This document shows, in pieces, positions 1 through 6,469 of a stretch of 10,356 nt of DNA. The stretch's first letter is position 1. Each line of letters starts with the position of its first letter. The notes under the pieces are model-generated. The model saw only the letters and a list, made by a program, of their open reading frames with translations, had not been told where the DNA came from and did not search any database. The stretch is from Pseudomonadota bacterium (GTDB taxonomy: Bacteria > Myxococcota > Myxococcia > Myxococcales > Myxococcaceae). The translations under genes and the position numbers were made by a program. The stretch lies in NCBI GenBank assembly GCA_023424585.1, contig JAFADT010000290.1, positions 1 through 10,356 on the forward strand, written 5' to 3'.

Positions 1-53
1 GTGTCAGACCGACGAGGTACTCACCCGCGCGGCATGAAGTGGCGGGAGGAACC

Positions 54-305
54 ATGGCGAAGCAGACCGCAGGCAAGGCGAAGGGCGACACGGCGGTGCG
101 GCGGCAGGGGCGGCGGGTGATGCCCGCGTTGCGGCGCACGGCGAAGCGCGCGCGGGTGGCGGCCCAGAAGGCCCAGCTCACGGTGGGCGAGGTCATCGCG
201 GCGGCGTTCGACACGGCGGGCGGAGAGATGAGCGGCGTCCTGGAGCTCGTCACGTCCCCGCAGATGACCCGCGCGCTGGGCCGCCGCATCGTCGTCGTGG
301 GCTGA
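54..305 (+). CDS. Small basic protein of unknown function (83 aa)
   Basis: I do not recognise a family. The N-terminal half (residues 1-41) is strongly basic, with about 13 Lys/Arg and one acidic residue. The second half (about 42-83) is more amphipathic, carries four acidic residues (E46, D53, E58, E64) and ends in the hydrophobic stretch RRIVVVG. There is no cysteine, signal peptide or clear membrane helix. The ATG at 54 is chosen because GGGAGGA (44-50) lies just before it, although the spacing is short (3-4 bases). An in-frame GTG at 39 is an alternative, and the frame stays open to the left window edge, so a longer protein cannot be excluded. The basic N-terminus would suit nucleic-acid or polyanion binding, but that is only inference. 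Confidence 0.6.
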   Translation: MAKQTAGKAKGDTAVRRQGRRVMPALRRTAKRARVAAQKAQLTVGEVIAAAFDTAGGEMSGVLELVTSPQMTRALGRRIVVVG

Positions 306-397
306 AGGCCGCGCCCCACGTCCCGGCCCGTGAAGCCCAGGCCGCGCTCCCCGGAGCGCGCGGGCGCGGCGCCGTCGCGACACGGCTGTCAGTCACC

Positions 398-436
398 CTC
401 CACCAGGTGCCGCGTTTCGCGTGAGCGCGGGTGGAG
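398..436 (+). terminator. Possible terminator hairpin for the small basic protein gene
   Basis: CTCCACC (398-404) pairs perfectly with GGTGGAG (430-436), and CGCG-TTT-CGCG forms an inner hairpin at 411-421. The pyrimidine-rich run TGTCTTCCCTCCCCTTTC follows at 437-454 on the + strand. The hairpin lies about 90 bases after the stop at 305 and has no true U-tract, so the assignment is weak. A smaller hairpin at 343-360 is nearer to that gene but has no pyrimidine run after it. Confidence 0.25.
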
Positions 437-577
437 TGTCTTCCCTCCCCTTTCGTCCTGAACCTGGACCCGCTGGACGGGGTGATGGATCCGCGCACGG
501 GTTCATCCAGACCCCGCACTGCCCGCGTTCGTCACTTCGCGCGGGGGTGGGTCGCGCGCTTCGCACCCAAGACACGA

Positions 578-615
578 CGGCCCGTGCTCCCTCGTGAAAC
601 AGGGAACACGGGCCG
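578..615 (-). terminator. Likely terminator hairpin of the lipoprotein gene
   Basis: Bases 578-592 pair with 601-615 over 15 positions with an 8-base loop (593-600). The single defect is C587 opposite A606. On the minus-strand transcript this becomes a G-U wobble, so the stem is fully paired only in RNA read leftwards, which fits the lipoprotein gene ending at 653, about 38 bases upstream. The following transcript (UCGUGUCUUGG) is only mildly U-rich, so this is not a textbook intrinsic terminator. A small CCCCG/CGGGG stem (621-635) lies between the stop codon and this hairpin. Confidence 0.5.
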
Positions 616-652
616 GAAATCCCCGCTGCGCGGGGCTTGAGGCGGCTGGAGC

Positions 653-2098
653 CTAGCGGGGCTGCCAGCGCGGGCGGTGGTCGTCACCCTCGCTCGTCAG
701 CACCGTGTACGTGTCCTTCGGGTGGGTGATGGCCGCGCCGGAGGGCTGGCCCGTGGCCGGGTCGATGGCCTGCACGGCGAGTGCGCCTCCCAGGACGTAG
801 GCCACGAAGCGGCCGTCCGGGGAGAACGACGGCAGGGTGGCGTTGTCCACGAGCCGCACCGGGTCGCCGACAGGCGCGCCCGTGGTGGTGTCCACGCGCT
901 GCAGGAAGATGGCGTTGCCCGGCGTGCTGCCGCACAGGTCCGCGCCGAGGTTGCCGCACAGGGTGGCCGCGTTGCCGACGAGCTGGTAGTACGCGCGCAC
1001 GTACGCCACCCAGCTGCCGTCCGGCGACCAGTTCGGGTTCGCGATGTACGAGTCCACGGAGCCGCCCGTGGCGGGCTCGGAGGTGGTGCCCGCGAGCAGC
1101 GAGGGCGTGCCGCCGCCCGTCACCGGCAGCGAGTACAGCTTGAGCACCGGGGTGACGTCCGAACCGAAGGTCACGTTCTGGTCCTCGGGATTGGCCAGGA
1201 AGAGCAGCTGCGAGGTGGCGCGGTTGTAGTGCGGCTGCTCGCCCGAGGTGGGCGTGCCCGCCAGCGGGGTCGGCGCGCCGCCGCCCGCGGAGATGAGGAC
1301 GCCCGTGCCCGAGGCGCTGTACGCGAAGTCCGTACCGTTGGGCGCCCAGTCCGGGAAGGTGCCGTTGCTGGTGACCTGCGTGGGCGTGCCGCCCGTGGCC
1401 GCGATGGTGGAGATGCCCGTGCTGCCGCGCACCCAGGCGATGAGGTTGCCCGGCTCCCACTCCATGTAGCGGATGCGCGCGTTGCCGGCGGCCGTGCCCG
1501 TCGTCAGCACCGTCGGCGCGGTGGCCGTGAGCGGCACGGGGCGCACCGCGAGCTCCCCCGCGGGGTCGATGACGTCCCCCTGCACGAAGGCCACCTGGGT
1601 GCCATCCGGGCCGAAGCGCGGGTAGGCGCTGGCGACGCCGTCCGCGCTGAGCGACGTCATCCCCGGCACGTCGTAGGCGGTCACCACCGCGCTCGTGCCG
1701 CCGTCGCTGCCCGTCACGGCGATGAGGAGCGACTGGCAGGTGGCGGCCTCACAGCGCAGGCCCGGCATGCAGTCCGCGGACGCGGTGCACGCGCCACCCT
1801 TGGCCACGTTCATCCCCGCATCCACCTCCGTGCCGGCGTCCTCCTCCGTGCCGGCGTCCACCTCCGTGCCCGCGTCCTCCTCCGTGCCGGCATCCACCTC
1901 CGTGCCCGCGTCCTCCACCGGCACGACGGGGAGGTCGTGCAGCTCGCACTTGTTGTCCGCGTTGCACATCCACTCCTGGCCCTGCGGGGGCGTGCCCTTG
2001 TCACGGCAGTCGAACCGGTCGACGCATTCGTCGCCACAGCCCGTGGCCAGGACCGTCAGTGCCCCGAACAACGCCCCCAACACCACTCGCTTGGTCAT
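653..2098 (-). CDS. Secreted lipoprotein with Cys-rich modules, DAG repeat linker and TolB-like (PD40) beta-propeller
   Basis: This 481-aa protein starts MTKRVVLGALFGALTVLATG-C, a lipoprotein signal peptide with the lipid-carrying cysteine at C21 (lipobox A-T-G-C). Two four-cysteine modules follow, C25/C31/C45/C51 and C104/C110/C116/C121. They are separated by a linker (about 61-96) of the six-residue repeat DAGTE(V/E). From about 125 to the end, WD40-like PD40 strands recur: RFGPDGTQVAFV (161-172), DWAPNGTDFAY (250-260), NWSPDGSWVAYV (356-367) and SFSPDGRFVAYV (424-435), with weaker copies near 209-225 and 290-304 and a last strand RPRWQPR. This is the TolB-like six-bladed type. One further cysteine pair is C381/C389. 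GGAGG lies 7 bases before the ATG. The protein is probably anchored in the outer membrane facing the periplasm or surface. Its role is unknown: PD40 propellers usually bind proteins or ligands, and I see no enzyme motif. Confidence 0.9.
   Translation of the reverse strand: MTKRVVLGALFGALTVLATGCGDECVDRFDCRDKGTPPQGQEWMCNADNKCELHDLPVVPVEDAGTEVDAGTEEDAGTEVDAGTEEDAGTEVDAGMNVAKGGACTASADCMPGLRCEAATCQSLLIAVTGSDGGTSAVVTAYDVPGMTSLSADGVASAYPRFGPDGTQVAFVQGDVIDPAGELAVRPVPLTATAPTVLTTGTAAGNARIRYMEWEPGNLIAWVRGSTGISTIAATGGTPTQVTSNGTFPDWAPNGTDFAYSASGTGVLISAGGGAPTPLAGTPTSGEQPHYNRATSQLLFLANPEDQNVTFGSDVTPVLKLYSLPVTGGGTPSLLAGTTSEPATGGSVDSYIANPNWSPDGSWVAYVRAYYQLVGNAATLCGNLGADLCGSTPGNAIFLQRVDTTTGAPVGDPVRLVDNATLPSFSPDGRFVAYVLGGALAVQAIDPATGQPSGAAITHPKDTYTVLTSEGDDHRPRWQPR
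1818..1916 (-). repeat. 18-bp in-frame tandem repeat in the lipoprotein gene
   Basis: Five full units and one half unit of an 18-base repeat, + strand consensus GC(G/A)TCC(A/T)CCTCCGTGCC(G/C). Units alternate at the A/T position, giving a 36-base higher-order repeat that encodes DAGTEV-DAGTEE. Copies differ only at three positions (third, seventh and last base of the unit), which points to recent duplication or ongoing slippage. Every gain or loss of a unit keeps the reading frame. Confidence 0.9.
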
Positions 2099-2237
2099 TC
2101 CCGTGCCTCCAATGTCGCGATGGCTCCAAAGTCCGAGGGCGCGTCATAGCTTCACGTCCACGGAGGACGGGATACCTTGAAGTGCCTCGCATCCGGGCCT
2201 GTCCGTGATTGAACGCGTCTGTGACGAAGGGTGCTCA

Positions 2238-3035
2238 ATGATCGACACGCACTGCCATCTGGACGCCTCGCGCTTCGACGCGGACCGCGACAGCGTTGTC
2301 ACACGTGCCTGGGCCGCGGGGCTGCACGGCCTCCTCATCCCCGCGGTGGGCCCGGACACGTGGGAGCCGCTGCTCGCGCTGCCGCGCGAGGACGCGCGCA
2401 TCCAGGTGGGGCTGGGCATCCATCCCCAGTTCCTGCCGGACCTGCCGCCGGAGGACGACGGCGCGCACCTGGAGCGGCTGGACGCCCTGCTCGCGCAGGG
2501 AGGCGCGGTGGCGGTGGGCGAGTGCGGCCTGGATGGCCCGTCCCTCCCGGGTGCCCCGCTGGAGCGGCAGCTGGCGGTGCTGCGTGGACACCTGGCCCTG
2601 GCGCGCAAACACGGGCTGCCGGTGCTGATGCACTGCCACCGGCTGCACCCGGCGCTGATGGAGCTCTTGAAGACGGAGGCGTGGCCGGAGGCGGGCGTGC
2701 TGATGCACAGCTACAGCGGCGGCGCGGAGCTGGCGCGCTTCTATCTCCAGAAGGGCTGTCACTTCTCCTTCGCGGGGCCGGTGACGTGGGCGGAGGCGCG
2801 CAAGCCGCTGGACGCCCTGCGCGTGATTCCCGCGGACCGGCTGATGGCGGAGACGGACTCGCCGGACCAGGCGCCCACGCCCTTCCGGGGACAGCGCTCC
2901 GAGCCGGGCTACCTGCCCCACATCCTCGCGGGCATGGCGCGGGCGCGGGGGGAGCCGGTGGAGGTGCTCGCCCAGCGGACGACCGAGAATGCCCGGCGCC
3001 TGTTCCGGGAAGCTTTCCCCGCCCCTTCGCGGTAG
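2238..3035 (+). CDS. TatD-family metal-dependent hydrolase (YjjV-like)
   Basis: A 265-aa protein of the TatD amidohydrolase family, whose members are metal-dependent DNases or related phosphoesterases. It opens with MIDTHCHLD, giving the H-x-H metal pair H5/H7. Other expected ligands are E95 in VGECGLD, H132 in VLMHCH, H157 in LMHSYSGG and D207 in MAETDSPD, and G-I-H-P (60-63) is the usual family motif. Length is normal. The C-terminal region (PFRGQRSEPGYLPHI) recalls E. coli YjjV more than TatD itself. The aromatic residues that often follow GLD are replaced by G-P-S. The ATG at 2238 is preceded by GAAGGG (2226-2231) with a 6-base spacer and places MIDTHCH at the very N-terminus, as is usual; an upstream in-frame start at 2205 would add 11 unneeded residues. 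tcdA follows after 29 bases, probably in one operon. The physiological substrate is unknown. Confidence 0.92.
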   Translation: MIDTHCHLDASRFDADRDSVVTRAWAAGLHGLLIPAVGPDTWEPLLALPREDARIQVGLGIHPQFLPDLPPEDDGAHLERLDALLAQGGAVAVGECGLDGPSLPGAPLERQLAVLRGHLALARKHGLPVLMHCHRLHPALMELLKTEAWPEAGVLMHSYSGGAELARFYLQKGCHFSFAGPVTWAEARKPLDALRVIPADRLMAETDSPDQAPTPFRGQRSEPGYLPHILAGMARARGEPVEVLAQRTTENARRLFREAFPAPSR

Positions 3036-3064
3036 GCGAGCGTCGCGTGATAGAGGAGCCCTTC

Positions 3065-3964
3065 ATGAACCCGCAGCCCGCCCCCACCCCCACCGTCGAG
3101 CCCGAGGCGCCCCCCGCCTCCCCGGCCACCTCGAACGCCGCCGAGCCGGCGGCCTCGCTGGCGAAGCCCTTCAAGCTGTCGCGCCGCTTCGACCGCACGG
3201 CGCGCCTCCTGGGCGACACCGCCATGGAGCGGCTGGCCAACGCGCACGTGGTGGTGTTCGGCCTGGGCGGCGTGGGCAGCTTCACCGCGGAGGGCCTGGT
3301 GCGCAGCGGCGTGGGCCGGCTGACGCTGGTGGACCACGACGACGTGTGCGTCACCAACACCAACCGCCAGCTGCACGCGACGGTGAAGTCGGTGGGCAGG
3401 TCCAAGGCGGAGCTGATGGCCCAGCGCTGCCAGGACATCAACCCGCAGGCGAAGGTGGAGGCCGTGCGCGAGTTCTACCGCGAGGAGCTGGCGGAGGCGC
3501 TGCTGCCCACGGGGAAGTACGACTTCGTGGTGGACGCCATCGACAACGTGAAGGCGAAGCTGCACCTGCTGCACCGGTGCGTGACGCTGGGCCTGCCGGT
3601 GGTCAGCTCCATGGGCGCGGCGGGACGCCTGGACCCCACGGCCATCCGCGTGGAGGACCTGAGCGAGACGCACATGGACCCCTTCGCCAAGGACATCCGC
3701 AAGCTGCTCAAGCGCAAGTACGGCGTGGAGACGGAGCGCCACACGGGCATCACCGCCGTGTACTCCATCGAGACGCGCCGGCAGCCGGTGCCGCTCAACT
3801 ACGACGACGCGTCCGACGGCTTCCTGTGCGTCTGCCCGCAGGACAACGAGTTCCACACCTGCGACCACCGCACGCAGATTGACGGCAGCGTGGCCTTCGT
3901 CACCTCCGCCTTCGGCATGAACGCCGCGGGCGTGGTGGTGCGCCGGCTGGCGGCCACGCGCTAG
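3065..3964 (+). CDS. tcdA: tRNA threonylcarbamoyladenosine dehydratase TcdA (CsdL)
   Basis: A ThiF/E1-like enzyme of 299 aa. Family members use ATP to cyclise t6A at position 37 of ANN-decoding tRNAs to ct6A. The core starts at about residue 40 (RRFDRTARLLG). It carries the nucleotide-binding loop GLGGVGS (66-72), VDHDDV (89-94), the TcdA signature CVTNTNRQLHA (95-105), VDAIDN (156-161) and the C-terminal VTSAFGMNAAGVVVRR. Order and wording match E. coli TcdA as I recall it. The first ~38 residues are a Pro/Ala-rich, probably disordered extension that the E. coli protein lacks. Several cysteines (C255, C257, C266) cluster in the C-terminal third. The start is fixed by GAGGAG (3053-3058), 6 bases before the ATG. 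The gene follows the TatD-family gene by 29 bases and ends 9 bases from the convergent nuclease gene. Confidence 0.94.
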   Translation: MNPQPAPTPTVEPEAPPASPATSNAAEPAASLAKPFKLSRRFDRTARLLGDTAMERLANAHVVVFGLGGVGSFTAEGLVRSGVGRLTLVDHDDVCVTNTNRQLHATVKSVGRSKAELMAQRCQDINPQAKVEAVREFYREELAEALLPTGKYDFVVDAIDNVKAKLHLLHRCVTLGLPVVSSMGAAGRLDPTAIRVEDLSETHMDPFAKDIRKLLKRKYGVETERHTGITAVYSIETRRQPVPLNYDDASDGFLCVCPQDNEFHTCDHRTQIDGSVAFVTSAFGMNAAGVVVRRLAATR

Positions 3965-3973
3965 CGCGCCTCC

Positions 3974-4939
3974 TCAGGCCACCTGGGGCCGGGCCTGCGT
4001 CACCGCGGGCTCCCGGCCGCACGGGCGGCGGAAGACGCAGCGGGCGCAGGCGTCCAGGTTGTCCGTCTGGGGGAAGGCCGCCGCGTCCTTCGGCGTGTTG
4101 GTGGCGGGGTCCTGGAGCAGCGCGCGCATCCCCTCCACGCTCCGGGCGAAGTGCTGGCGGAAGGAGTCCATGGCGGACGGGTCCACCGTCACGTCGTGCT
4201 CCAGGCCCTCGTTGAGGTACACGAGCGACGCGCGCACCTTCTCCAGCGGGTAGCGGTAGCGCTGCGCGATGTAGAGCGCGTAGCCCAGCACCTGCTCGTC
4301 GTAGCCGTCGCGCGAGCGGCCCGTCTTCCAGTCCACCACCACGACGGAGCCCTCGGTGTCCACGTAGGCGAAGTCCGGGATGGCGAAGGTCTTCACCCCG
4401 TCCATGACGAAGTGGGCGAAGTCGAAGCCCGCGTCCACCTCCAGCCACTGCGCGGGCTTGAGCCCCCTGGCCACCGCGGGCCAGCGCGACTGGAAGAACC
4501 ACGCGAGCGCGGAGCGCACCGTCTCGAAGTTCTGCTTCCAGGCCTCGTTGGGGACCTCATCCCCATACTCGTGCTCCGCCAGGCCGGTGAAGGGCTTGCG
4601 GTACTTCGTCGTCCAGTAGGCCTTGGCGCGCGAGTGCCGGAAGTCGTCCTGCATCAGCTTGTGCGTGCGCGCCTCCACCTTCGCCGGGTCCACGTCGCGG
4701 CCCGCGCGCCAGTCCAGCAGCACGTCCTTGAGGGCCTCGTGCACGATGCTGCCCGCCCAGGTGTAGCGGTTGTGCAGCTTCTTGAGGACGTAGAGCTCGC
4801 GCACGTCCCTCGCGGCGTCCGCCTCCCACCCGCCCCAGGAGCGGTAGTAGTAGAGGTAGTAGGCCCGGAGGCACTCGGAGAACTTCTCGTGGCGGCTCTT
4901 GGACCAGGAGAAGTCGTTGGTGATGGGAGGGCGGGCCAT
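3974..4939 (-). CDS. PD-(D/E)XK nuclease with Fe-S cysteine motif (RecB/AddB/Cas4-like)
   Basis: A stand-alone 321-aa nuclease-fold protein. The N-terminal SKSRHEKFSECLRAYYLYYY (13-32) is the family opening motif and supplies C23. H67 in GSIVHEAL is the conserved histidine. The catalytic core is D189 (AIPDFAYVD) and D203-W-K205 (VVVDWKTG), with Q216 in DEQVLGYALY. Three cysteines at the C-terminus, C298-x2-C301-x5-C307, together with C23 reproduce the 4Fe-4S pattern of AddB, Cas4 and Dna2 nucleases. The protein therefore probably cuts or resects DNA, but no helicase or CRISPR gene lies nearby and the substrate is unknown. I see no good Shine-Dalgarno before the ATG: AGGA sits about 12 bases upstream. 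TAGGAT (minus strand, 4956-4951) could be a -10 box giving an almost leaderless message, but no -35 supports it. It is divergent from mutY and convergent with tcdA. Confidence 0.9.
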   Translation of the reverse strand: MARPPITNDFSWSKSRHEKFSECLRAYYLYYYRSWGGWEADAARDVRELYVLKKLHNRYTWAGSIVHEALKDVLLDWRAGRDVDPAKVEARTHKLMQDDFRHSRAKAYWTTKYRKPFTGLAEHEYGDEVPNEAWKQNFETVRSALAWFFQSRWPAVARGLKPAQWLEVDAGFDFAHFVMDGVKTFAIPDFAYVDTEGSVVVVDWKTGRSRDGYDEQVLGYALYIAQRYRYPLEKVRASLVYLNEGLEHDVTVDPSAMDSFRQHFARSVEGMRALLQDPATNTPKDAAAFPQTDNLDACARCVFRRPCGREPAVTQARPQVA

Positions 4940-5081
4940 GGACTCGGGGCATCCTATAGACGATCGCCCGGCCCGCCAGAAGAGGGACGGCCGGCCGGAC
5001 GACCGCCCCCTGTCGTGGGCGAAAACGGTGGGCGGACCCGACCGCTTGGGTTAGGTGCCGCGCTCCCCCGCGAAGAATCAC
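4940..5081. promoter_or_regulatory. Divergent promoter region between the nuclease gene and mutY
   Basis: These 142 bases must hold the start signals of both flanking genes. Visible elements are two direct copies of GTGGGCG at 5015-5021 and 5028-5034 (13 bases start to start), an inverted repeat CGGT-GGG / CCC-G-ACCG at 5026-5044 that overlaps the second copy, and the palindrome GGCCGGCC at 4989-4996. No sigma-70 -35/-10 pair is convincing on either strand. A regulatory role is inferred from position only. Confidence 0.3.
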
Positions 5082-6269
5082 ATGAGCCCACGCAAGCGCA
5101 CCGACACCGGGGCCCTCCCCTCGCCCGTCTCCCCTGAACGCCACGCCGCCCTGCACGGGCCGCTGCTCGCCTGGTACGACCGGAGCAAGCGCGACCTGCC
5201 CTGGCGCCGCACGCGCGACCCGTACGCCATCTGGCTCAGCGAGGTCATGCTCCAGCAGACGCAGGTGTCCACGGTCATCCCGTACTGGGAGCGCTTCCTC
5301 GCGCGCTTTCCCACGGTGAAGGCCCTGGCCTCCGCGCCCCTGGACGACGTGCTCTCCGGGTGGAAGGGGCTGGGCTACTACTCGCGAGCGCGCAACCTGC
5401 ACCGCGCGGCGCAGGAGGTGGTGGAGCGCTTCGGCGGAAGGCTCCCGGCCACGGCGGAGGAGCTGCTCACCCTGCCCGGCTTCGGCCGCTATACCTCCGG
5501 GGCCGTGGCCTCCATCGCCTTTGGGGAGGAAGCGCCCATCGTGGACGGCAACGTGGCGCGCGTGCTGTCGCGCCTCTTCGAGGTGGAGGGGCTGCCCGGA
5601 GACCGCGACCGCGAGGCCACGCTCTGGGCGCTGGCCGCCACGCTGGTGAAGGGCGAGCGCCCCGGCGACTTCAACCAGGCGCTGATGGAGCACGGCGCCA
5701 CCGTGTGCCGGCCGGAGGCCCCGCTGTGCCTCCTGTGCCCCGTGCGCGACGGCTGCATCGCGTTCAAGAGGGGCCGCGTGGACGAGCTGCCTCCAGCCAA
5801 GGTGCGCGCCGCGCCCCGCAAGCTGTTCCTGGCGCTGGCCGTGTGGCCGCACGCGGGCACGCTCCTCTTCGCGCGCCGCGCGGACAAGGGCCTCTTCGGC
5901 GGCCTGTGGGAGCTGCCCGCCGTGGAGGTGGAGGAGGACACGCCCGAAGCGGAGGCCACGGAGCGGCTGGCCACGGCGCTGGGCGCACCGCTCACGCGGG
6001 TGGGCACGCTGGACAGCGTCCGCCGCCAGCTCACCCACCGCGACCTCACGCTGCGGCTGCTGCGCGTGGCGGGCGACACGCGCCCCACGAAGTCCGCCGC
6101 GTTTCAGGAACTGCGCTGGTGCACGCCACGAGAGGCGGAGGCGCTGGGCATGAGCACCGCGATGCAGCGCGCGCTCGACGCGGCCCTGGGGCACGGCGTA
6201 CTGGAGGCGGAGGCCCCGCCGGCGAGGAAGGCGCCGGGCCGCGCCGCCAGGAAGGCGACCGGGCGCTGA
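5082..6269 (+). CDS. mutY: A/G-specific adenine DNA glycosylase MutY
   Basis: MutY excises adenine mispaired with 8-oxoguanine, or with guanine, in base-excision repair. The 395-aa protein has the helix-hairpin-helix glycosylase domain at about 25-230: LPW (39-41), SEVMLQQTQV with catalytic E54, GLGYY (97-101), LPGFGRYTSGAV (131-142) and IVDGN with catalytic D155. The 4Fe-4S loop is C209-x6-C216-x2-C219-x5-C225. The NUDIX-like C-terminal domain (about 245-365) recognises 8-oxoG; its usual F-S-H loop reads L-T-H (317-319). The last ~20 residues form a Lys/Arg/Ala/Pro-rich tail. ATG 5082 follows a weak GAAGAA (5072-5077); the in-frame GTG at 5055 would add nine residues. Downstream, CTCGC/GCGAG (6289-6293/6305-6309) is a possible but weak terminator stem. 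The gene is divergent from the Fe-S nuclease gene. Confidence 0.96.
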   Translation: MSPRKRTDTGALPSPVSPERHAALHGPLLAWYDRSKRDLPWRRTRDPYAIWLSEVMLQQTQVSTVIPYWERFLARFPTVKALASAPLDDVLSGWKGLGYYSRARNLHRAAQEVVERFGGRLPATAEELLTLPGFGRYTSGAVASIAFGEEAPIVDGNVARVLSRLFEVEGLPGDRDREATLWALAATLVKGERPGDFNQALMEHGATVCRPEAPLCLLCPVRDGCIAFKRGRVDELPPAKVRAAPRKLFLALAVWPHAGTLLFARRADKGLFGGLWELPAVEVEEDTPEAEATERLATALGAPLTRVGTLDSVRRQLTHRDLTLRLLRVAGDTRPTKSAAFQELRWCTPREAEALGMSTAMQRALDAALGHGVLEAEAPPARKAPGRAARKATGR

Positions 6270-6469
6270 GGCGGCGGGCGTCCCTCTGCTCGCGGCCCCC
6301 GCGTGCGAGGCCCTTCCCACAGGTGGATTTTCCCAGCGGGATGGCCCGTTGCACCCTCAACACTTCGCGACCTGGGATGTCGCTCCGGCAACCCCCCATG
6401 CCTTGGGTCTCTTCCGCGATGCAGGAGCGCGTCCGAAGCTTCAGGCCGCCTTTTCCAGGAGGAAGCCCC

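Larger units (their letters stand above)
306..652. other. Gene-free, inverted-repeat-rich intergenic region
   Basis: These 347 bases separate the small basic protein gene (+) from the end of the lipoprotein gene (-). No open frame here has a ribosome site or recognisable protein. Inverted repeats seen are 343-360 (7 bp stem, 4-base loop), 398-436 (7 bp outer stem with an inner CGCG-TTT-CGCG hairpin), 479-515 (two 5 bp stems with a small internal loop), 578-615 (15 bp) and 621-635 (5 bp). Both flanking genes read into the region, so it probably holds their terminators. In such G+C-rich DNA the shorter hairpins could be chance. Confidence 0.5.

Noticed and set aside
2..37. Eleven codons ending in TGA at 35-37 that could be the tail of an upstream + strand gene
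   Set aside because: Too short to show coding character, and all evidence for the rest of the gene lies outside the window.
1818..1916. Tandem repeats considered as a CRISPR-like array
   Set aside because: Units are contiguous with no spacers, are in frame, and encode a regular peptide repeat.
677..2149. Long + strand open frame opposite the lipoprotein gene
   Set aside because: Arg/Ala/Gly/His-rich translation typical of the complement of a G+C-rich gene; the minus-strand protein has a signal peptide, repeats and propeller motifs.
2177..2204. TTGAAG as a -35 box for the TatD-family gene
   Set aside because: No acceptable -10 hexamer at 16-18 bases; the neighbouring GATACC is on the wrong side.
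2335..3441. Minus-strand open frame across the TatD and tcdA genes
   Set aside because: Low-complexity Pro/Ala/Arg translation that overlaps two well-recognised genes.
4151..5137. + strand open frame opposite the nuclease gene
   Set aside because: His/Arg/Val/Leu-rich antisense shadow that also runs into the start of mutY.
6289..6309. CTCGC/GCGAG stem after mutY as a terminator
   Set aside because: Only 5 bp with an 11-base loop and no U-run; kept as a remark in the mutY entry rather than as a feature.
6340..6360. TGGC...TTGCA resembling a sigma-54 promoter upstream of the DUF2934 gene
   Set aside because: The spacing between the GG and GC elements is several bases too short for a -24/-12 promoter.
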